Shown one piece after another: positions 59,248 to 64,000 of a stretch of 64,000 bases of DNA. Numbering within the stretch: position 1 is the first letter of the stretch; every line of letters starts with the position of its first letter. This stretch comes from CALUOB01 sp944322305 (GTDB lineage: Bacteria; Actinomycetota; Coriobacteriia; Coriobacteriales; Coriobacteriaceae), in contig OZ007031.1 of the NCBI GenBank assembly GCA_963931605.1, positions 2,294,001 through 2,358,000 on the forward strand. The letters are read 5' to 3'. Under the pieces are notes generated by a model, which was given only the letters and a program-made list of their open reading frames with translations, was not told the DNA's origin and did no database searches. The translations under genes and the position numbers were made by a program.

Positions 59248-60588
59248 ATGTTCTCGCTGCACAAGACAAAAGGCGGAGTGCATCCGCCGCAGCACAAGGA
59301 CACGCGCGACTGCCCCGTTGTGTATGTTCAGCCGCCCAAGCAGGTGCGCATTCCGCTGAACATGCACATCGGGGCCCCGTGCACGCCTTGTGTTTCCGTG
59401 GGCGACCACGTTTACGTGGGCACGCTCATCGGTGACGGAACGGGCCTGTGCGCGCCCATCCACGCCAGCATCTCCGGTACGGTTACCTCGGTTGCCACCG
59501 AGGAGCTGCCCACCGGCCAGACCGCGCCGGTGGTGGAGATCGAGGGCGACGGCAAGATGGAGCAGGACCCCAATATCACCAAGCCCACGTACACCACCAA
59601 GGAGGAGTTCATCGACTGCGTGCGCGCCTCGGGCGTCGTGGGCCTGGGCGGCGCCTCCTTCCCCACGTGGTTCAAGATGAAGGCCCCCGAGGGCAAGAAG
59701 TTTGACTACCTGGTGGTCAACGGCATGGAGTGCGAGCCGTTCATCACCTCGGACTTCCGCCAGATGATGGAGCACGCCGGCCGCGTGATCGACGGCTGCA
59801 CCCGCATCGTGGAGGCCTTGGACATCCCGAGCGCCGTCATCGGTATCGAGGACAACAAGCCCGAGGCCGTCGAGCTGCTCAACAAGACCATCGCCGAGAA
59901 GGGCGTGGGCGACAAGGTCGAGGTTCTGGCCGTCCCCACCAAGTATCCCGCGGGCGGCGAGAAGGTCCTCATCATGGCCACCACCGGCCGCGCCGTCCCG
60001 GCGGGCGGCCTGCCCGTTGACGCGGGCTGCCTGGTGATGAACGTCACGTCGGTCTCGCGCGTGGAGGAGTACTTCCGCTACGGCGAGCCGCTGGTGCGCA
60101 AGACCATCACGGTTGCCGGCGACTGCGTGGGCAAGCCCGGCAACTACCGCGTGCCGATCGGCATGAACGTGCGCGACGTTATCGAGGAGGCCGGCGGCCT
60201 TACCAAGGAGCCCAAGAAGGTGCTGATGGGCGGCCCCATGATGGGACGCGCCATCTCCAGCCTGGACTGCCCGGTGCTCAAGGCCAACAACGCCATCCTG
60301 TGCTGGGACGACCTCGCGGTGCTGCCCGAGCAGAGCCCCTGCATCAAGTGCGGCCGCTGCGTGCGCGCCTGCCCGCTCTCGCTCGACCCGTGCGGCCTGG
60401 CCGTGGCGTCCAACAACCACGACCTGGTCAAGCTCGACGAGCTGGGCGTCATGAACTGCATGGACTGCGGCTCGTGCGCCTACGCCTGCCCGGCGCACCG
60501 CCGCATCAACAACGCAATCCGCAACGGCAAGGCGTTCTACCGCACCGAGACGCGCCGCCTCGCCGAAGAAGCGAAGGGAGGGAACTAG
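59248..60588 (+). CDS. rnfC: Rnf complex subunit C (ferredoxin/NAD-side Fe-S flavoprotein)
   Basis: A 446-residue subunit of the ion-pumping ferredoxin:NAD+ oxidoreductase. It carries the SLBB/NADH-binding type region (VVGLGGASFPTWFKM, YLVVNGMECEPFITSD, YPAGGEKVLI) and two 4Fe-4S motifs near the end (CIKCGRCVRACP and CMDCGSCAYACP). Start ATG 59248 with AAGGGGAG. First gene of rnfCDGEA; the 199-bp upstream region after the htrA terminator is A/T rich and should hold the promoter. Confidence 0.95.
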   Translation: MFSLHKTKGGVHPPQHKDTRDCPVVYVQPPKQVRIPLNMHIGAPCTPCVSVGDHVYVGTLIGDGTGLCAPIHASISGTVTSVATEELPTGQTAPVVEIEGDGKMEQDPNITKPTYTTKEEFIDCVRASGVVGLGGASFPTWFKMKAPEGKKFDYLVVNGMECEPFITSDFRQMMEHAGRVIDGCTRIVEALDIPSAVIGIEDNKPEAVELLNKTIAEKGVGDKVEVLAVPTKYPAGGEKVLIMATTGRAVPAGGLPVDAGCLVMNVTSVSRVEEYFRYGEPLVRKTITVAGDCVGKPGNYRVPIGMNVRDVIEEAGGLTKEPKKVLMGGPMMGRAISSLDCPVLKANNAILCWDDLAVLPEQSPCIKCGRCVRACPLSLDPCGLAVASNNHDLVKLDELGVMNCMDCGSCAYACPAHRRINNAIRNGKAFYRTETRRLAEEAKGGN

Positions 60589-60589
60589 C

Positions 60590-61522
60590 ATGGGCCTCAT
60601 CGTAGAGGGCTCTCCCCATTTCATGGGGAAGGACTCCACGCAGAAGATCATGGGGTGCGTGTGCATCGCGCTCGTGCCGACCGTGATCGCCGCCACCGTG
60701 CTGTACGGCCTGGGCGCGCCCATCCTCGTGCTCGCCTGCATCGCCACGGCGCTCGTGTGCGAGCACCTGTGCTGCCTCATCCAGCGCCGTCCGTCCACGG
60801 CGGACGACTTCTCGTGCGTGGTCACCGCTATGCTCTTGGCCATGACGCTGCCGGCCGACTGCCCGTTTTGGATTGCCGCGCTCGGCACGGCGTTCGCCAT
60901 CGTGGTGGTGAAGATGCTGTTCGGCGGCATCGGCTGCAACGTGTTCAACCCGGCCGTGGCCGGCCGCGTGTTCCTCATGGTGGCCTTCCCGTCGGCGCTG
61001 GGCAGCTACCCCGCGCCCGAGGGCACGCCGCTTGACGCCATCACCGGCGCCACCCCGCTCGCCGAGATGAGCGCGGGCACCTTCAACCAGAGCTACCTCG
61101 ACCTCTTGCTCGGCAACCACGCCGGCGCCCTGGGCGAGACCTGCATCATCACGCTGCTCATCGGCTACGTGTTCCTGCTCGTCATGAAGGTCGTCGACGG
61201 CTGGGCTACCCTGCCGTTCATCGGCGTCGTGGCGCTCATGAGCCTCATCACCGGCAACGACGTGGCAGCGCAGCTGCTCTCCGGCGGCCTCGCGCTCGGC
61301 GCGTTCTTCATGGCCACCGACTACACCACCACGCCGACCACCCAAACGGGCAAGGTCGTCTTCGGCGTGGGGTGCGGCCTCATCACCTCGCTCGTGCGCT
61401 TCTTCGCGTCGGCTCCCGAGGGCGTGGCCTACTCCATCCTGTTCATGAACATGCTCGTTCCGCTGATCGACAAGTTCTTCGCCCCCAAACCCGAGGGAGG
61501 TGTTAAGCGTGCCCTCGTCTAA
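60590..61522 (+). CDS. rnfD: Rnf complex subunit D (membrane flavin subunit)
   Basis: A 310-residue membrane protein with 9-10 helices. Family cues: SPHFMGKDSTQKIMGCVCIAL at the start, FGGIGCNVFNPAVAGRVFLM, the flavin-binding SGATPL-type motif (here DAITGATPLAEM, Thr for FMN), and MATDYTTTPTTQTGKVVFG. Begins 1 bp after the rnfC stop and overlaps rnfG by 14 bp. Confidence 0.95.
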   Translation: MGLIVEGSPHFMGKDSTQKIMGCVCIALVPTVIAATVLYGLGAPILVLACIATALVCEHLCCLIQRRPSTADDFSCVVTAMLLAMTLPADCPFWIAALGTAFAIVVVKMLFGGIGCNVFNPAVAGRVFLMVAFPSALGSYPAPEGTPLDAITGATPLAEMSAGTFNQSYLDLLLGNHAGALGETCIITLLIGYVFLLVMKVVDGWATLPFIGVVALMSLITGNDVAAQLLSGGLALGAFFMATDYTTTPTTQTGKVVFGVGCGLITSLVRFFASAPEGVAYSILFMNMLVPLIDKFFAPKPEGGVKRALV

Positions 61523-62081
61523 GCCTTTGCGCGAGCGCCTCTCGTTCTCGCTTCTCACGATCGTGGTCGTGGCCGCCGTCTGCACGCTCGTCGTGTCCGG
61601 CGTCCACTACGCCGCAACCGACGCCCTTGCCGACGCCGACGCCCGCCTTGAGCAGGCCCAGGGCGGCGAGCAGCGCGCGCTGCTGTTCCCCGACGCCGGC
61701 TCGTTCACGGCTGTTTCCGCCCCCGACATCGAAGGTCTCGACTCGGTGTACCAGTCTGACACCGGCGGCTACGTGTTCCAGGTCTCCAGCCAGGGCTACG
61801 GCGGCCCGGTCACCCTCATGGTGGGCATCGACTCCACCGGCGTGGTGGGCGTGCAGGTTGTCAGCCACGGCGAGACCGACGGCATCGGCACCAACGCGCT
61901 GACCGAGGACTACCTCGGAAGCTTCGCCGGCCTGGCCACCGACACCGGCGTCACCATCGAGGACGCCACGGGCGACGCCGCCCACGTCGACGGCGTGTCC
62001 GGCGCCACCTTCACCTCAACTGCGGTGATCGAGGACGTCAACATTGCCATCCAGGCCTACCAGCAGTTGGGAGGGAACTAA
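61509..62081 (+). CDS. rnfG: Rnf complex subunit G (covalent FMN subunit)
   Basis: A 190-residue protein with one N-terminal membrane helix (LLTIVVVAAVCTLVVSGV) and an extracytoplasmic FMN-binding domain. The flavinylation motif SGATFTS (DGVSGATFTSTAV) is intact. Start GTG 61509 lies 8 bp after GGGAGG and overlaps the end of rnfD; GTG 61500 is the alternative. Confidence 0.93.
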   Translation: MPSSKPLRERLSFSLLTIVVVAAVCTLVVSGVHYAATDALADADARLEQAQGGEQRALLFPDAGSFTAVSAPDIEGLDSVYQSDTGGYVFQVSSQGYGGPVTLMVGIDSTGVVGVQVVSHGETDGIGTNALTEDYLGSFAGLATDTGVTIEDATGDAAHVDGVSGATFTSTAVIEDVNIAIQAYQQLGGN

Positions 62082-62082
62082 C

Positions 62083-62730
62083 ATGGCGTTGCACCCGTAT
62101 ATCGCGAACCTGCGCCAGGCACGCCTCGAGAAGGTTCTCTCGAGCCCGGTGTTCCTGGTGGTTGCAGGGTCGCTGCCCGGCCTTGCCGTGGCCAACACCC
62201 TCGAGCAGGGTTTCGCCATCGGCGTTGTGTCGGCTGTGTCCATCCTTGCGATGGCGTTGGTCATGCCGCTGGTAAACCGTCTCACCAACTGGGTGACGCG
62301 GATTCCCGTGGCGCTTATGATAAGCGCCGCCGTCGTGGCGTTGCTCCAGCTTGCCGTGTACGTCATCGATCCCGCGGTGGCCGACGCGCTCGGCATGTAT
62401 CTCTCGCTTGCCGCCACCAACGCGCTGGCCATGACCTTCGTGGCCAAGAGCGACTTCGTGGTCAAGCCCGCCAAGGGTTCGCTGGCCACCGCCGTGTTCG
62501 GCGCGGTGGCCGTGGTTCTCACGCTTTCGTTCGTGGGCTTGGCAAACGGCATCCTCTCCACCGGCGAGATCTTCGGCCTCACCATGAACGAACTCGCCGA
62601 GACCCCGGTTGCCGCGTTCGGCAAGCCCGTGGGCTCGCTTCTCGTGCTCACCCTCGTGGCCGTGTTCGTGCAGAGCCTTGAGGGCGGCATCTTCCGCACC
62701 GCATCCGCTTCCGACGGGGGTGAGAAGTAA
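62083..62730 (+). CDS. rnfE: Rnf complex subunit E
   Basis: A 215-residue membrane protein with six helices of the RnfA/E/NqrD/E family (MALVMPLVNRLTNWVTRIPVALMISAAVVALLQL and YLSLAATNALAM, in family layout). One base separates it from rnfG and its stop overlaps the rnfA start. The Cys residues that carry the membrane 2Fe-2S cluster in many RnfE/NqrD proteins (next to P-x-G/N-C motifs) are not visible; the YLSLAATNALAM segment has Ala-Thr where Cys is usual. Confidence 0.9.
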   Translation: MALHPYIANLRQARLEKVLSSPVFLVVAGSLPGLAVANTLEQGFAIGVVSAVSILAMALVMPLVNRLTNWVTRIPVALMISAAVVALLQLAVYVIDPAVADALGMYLSLAATNALAMTFVAKSDFVVKPAKGSLATAVFGAVAVVLTLSFVGLANGILSTGEIFGLTMNELAETPVAAFGKPVGSLLVLTLVAVFVQSLEGGIFRTASASDGGEK

Positions 62731-63320
62731 TGGAGTTTCTGAACGCGCTTTTCACCGCCGCGATCGACAACAACCTGGTCTTCGTGCAGCTGGTGGGCAT
62801 GGCGAGCGTGATGGTGCTCGCCCTGCGCCCGGAGGAGTCCGTGCGCTTCGGTCTGGGCCTGTGGGGCGCTACCGCCGCCTCCGGCATCCTGGGTTGGCCG
62901 CTTTTCTACCTGCTGCTGCAGCCGTGGGGCCTCACCTACCTGGCGCCGCTTGTGTACCTCGTGGTGGCCTCTGCGGTGGTCTTTCTCGTGGGCGGCGCGC
63001 TTGCCGCGCGCAAGCCCATCGAGGAGCGCCGCGACGCCATGGCGATGTGCACGGCCGTTGCGCTCAACGCCTGCCTGCTGGCCTGCCCCTTAAGCATCGC
63101 CAGCGCCGACTGCACCTTTGACGTGGGTGCCGGCACCGCCGTCGGCGCGGGCCTGGGCGCCTTTATCGCCGTGGTGCTTTTCGCCACGCTGCGCGACCGC
63201 GTCAACGATTCGATGGTGCCCGCGGCGCTGCGCGGCGTGCCGATCTCGGTGCTCACCGCCGCGCTCATGGCGCTCGCCTTCGTGGGCGTCAACGGCGCGG
63301 TGTCCGGGCTCTTCGTGTAA
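62730..63320 (+). CDS. rnfA: Rnf complex subunit A
   Basis: A 196-residue membrane protein with six helices, paralogous to RnfE. FLNALFTAAIDNNLVFVQLVGM is the conserved N-terminus (usually NN-x-V-L-xx-F-L-G-x-C-P), MCTAVALNACLLACPL the middle motif with Cys. Start ATG 62730 overlaps the rnfE stop by one base. Followed 13 bp later by a small membrane gene rather than rnfB directly. Confidence 0.92.
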   Translation: MEFLNALFTAAIDNNLVFVQLVGMASVMVLALRPEESVRFGLGLWGATAASGILGWPLFYLLLQPWGLTYLAPLVYLVVASAVVFLVGGALAARKPIEERRDAMAMCTAVALNACLLACPLSIASADCTFDVGAGTAVGAGLGAFIAVVLFATLRDRVNDSMVPAALRGVPISVLTAALMALAFVGVNGAVSGLFV

Positions 63321-63333
63321 GGGGGAAGGCTTC

Positions 63334-63540
63334 ATGATCTACGTTGTGGTTCCGGCCGTCATCGTGGCGCTTATCGCCCTTATCGCCGGCTGCGGGTTCG
63401 TGGGCGCCAAGGCCTTTGCCGACGTGTGGGGCACCCACCCCATGCAGGCGTGGGCCGAGCGCCTGCGCATCAAGGACGCCGAGCAGGCGGCGTACCGCGC
63501 CGTCATCGACGCCGCGATCGAGGAGGACGAGGGCAAGTAG
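63334..63540 (+). CDS. Small membrane protein in the position of RnfB
   Basis: A 68-residue protein from ATG 63334 with GGGGGAAGG upstream. One N-terminal helix (VVVPAVIVALIALIAGCGFVGA) is followed by a charged tail (RLRIKDAEQAAYRAVIDAAIEEDEGK). RnfB normally has such a helix followed by Fe-S ferredoxin domains with many Cys; here there is only one Cys, in the helix. A terminator follows, so the operon ends without a ferredoxin subunit. It may be a vestigial or substitute anchor. Confidence 0.8.
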   Translation: MIYVVVPAVIVALIALIAGCGFVGAKAFADVWGTHPMQAWAERLRIKDAEQAAYRAVIDAAIEEDEGK

Positions 63541-63575
63541 GCGCGCGCCCAAGCCTTTACGTCTCCGAGCTTTTC

Positions 63576-63608
63576 CGGCCCGTCTGCCTAGCGCAGGCGG
63601 GCCGTTTC
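63576..63608 (+). terminator. Intrinsic terminator of the rnf operon
   Basis: A 12-bp stem (63576-63587 with 63593-63604, one G-T pair), 5-base loop, then TTTC. Confidence 0.8.
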
Positions 63609-63704
63609 TGTGAGGCGGGTTAGAGCCGCCGACGGTTGTGTCCGCACGGCGTGGTACCCTACTTTGGACAGACAGCGAGCGGGCATGCCGCGAGGGGAGA
63701 CGCA

Positions 63705-64000
63705 ATGGAGCAGCAGAGCTTGTTTGGAGACGGGTTGGTGTCCGACGTCGGGGCGGGCGCGGCGCGAGAGGCAGGCGCCGCCGACGCCGCGGCCGAGAAG
63801 CGCGCCGCCGCAGCGCGTGCGGCCGAGCTGCGCCGTCAGCTTGAGTACCACGCGTACTGCTACTACATGCTCGACGCGCCGGAGATCACCGATGCCGCCT
63901 TCGACAAGCTTCTGATCGAGCTGCAGGGCATCGAGGAGCGCTATCCCGACCTGGTCACGCCCGACTCCTACACCCAGCACGTGGGCGGTTACGTTTCCAG
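63705..64000 (+). CDS. ligA: NAD-dependent DNA ligase, N-terminal fragment
   Basis: The first 98 codons, cut by the right edge. After an Ala-rich lead of about 40 residues comes the LigA Ia domain: [40 protein letters not shown] and DSYTQHVGG. The YH...YY...D and P-D-S-x-T-Q-xVGG pattern is specific for NAD-binding in LigA. Start ATG 63705 with CGAGGGGAGACG. Confidence 0.92.
   Translation, partial: MEQQSLFGDGLVSDVGAGAAREAGAADAAAEKRAAAARAAELRRQLEYHAYCYYMLDAPEITDAAFDKLLIELQGIEERYPDLVTPDSYTQHVGGYVS

Overview
High-GC (roughly 60-67%) bacterial chromosome with short intergenic gaps, GGAGG-type ribosome binding sites and many GTG starts. The gene content points to a gut-associated anaerobic actinomycete of the class Coriobacteriia (Collinsella/Enorma/Olsenella-like): oleate hydratase, bile salt hydrolase, arginine deiminase, group B [FeFe] hydrogenase, Rnf complex, tandem FeoA/FeoB, and a GlnR-like orphan regulator. 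This placement is an inference from gene content. There is no rRNA, tRNA or CRISPR in the window.

Layout. 1-8.4 kb: tail of guaA, oleate hydratase with a TetR regulator, a second TetR with a two-gene ABC-2 exporter, an alanine/Na+ symporter and a tRNA-dihydrouridine synthase. 8.6-14.2 kb: ccdA-tlpA redox pair, an SLC13/ArsB-like permease, tex and a GNAT. 14.2-16.8 kb: a small foreign patch with a DUF4143 ATPase behind a 42-bp perfect palindrome and a complete IS481-family element flanked by CTAG. 17-22.4 kb: host-niche genes (bile salt hydrolase, MFS exporter, small GNAT, arginine deiminase, beta-carbonic anhydrase). 22.6-22.9 kb: an orphan structured RNA ending in an intrinsic terminator.

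22.9-35.0 kb is the most unusual block. On the minus strand lie a TerB_N/TerB_C protein, a BrxD-like (DUF2791) ATPase, an Lhr/BrxHI-like helicase and a DUF3825 protein. Between them sits an Rrf2 regulator with a divergent operon of three tandem sirtuin-like genes that carry Gln where sirtuins have the catalytic His. The first sirtuin gene is broken by two one-base changes in G tracts. This looks like a composite stress or defence island: a BREX-type helicase/ATPase module without PglX/PglZ, joined to a putative ADP-ribosylation operon.

35.3-42.0 kb: HD hydrolase, [FeFe] hydrogenase and purL, the last two convergent across a pair of matching compound hairpins. 42.4 kb: a carbonic-anhydrase homologue that has lost its zinc ligands. 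43.2-48.5 kb: a cell-surface glycan operon (Wzm/Wzt-type ABC exporter and three glycosyltransferases, two of lower GC). 48.6-50.3 kb: GNAT and a ROK fructokinase. 50.3-51.3 kb: a gene-free stretch with a 24-bp repeat family. 51.3-54.5 kb: ferrous iron uptake (feoA-feoA-feoB and a Cys-rich membrane peptide) with a DtxR-like palindrome. 54.7-56.8 kb: a glutamine synthetase homologue missing four of six metal ligands, followed by the GlnR-like regulator. 57.4-59.0 kb: HtrA protease. 59.2-63.5 kb: rnfCDGEA plus a 68-residue membrane protein where RnfB would be expected. The window ends in the start of ligA.
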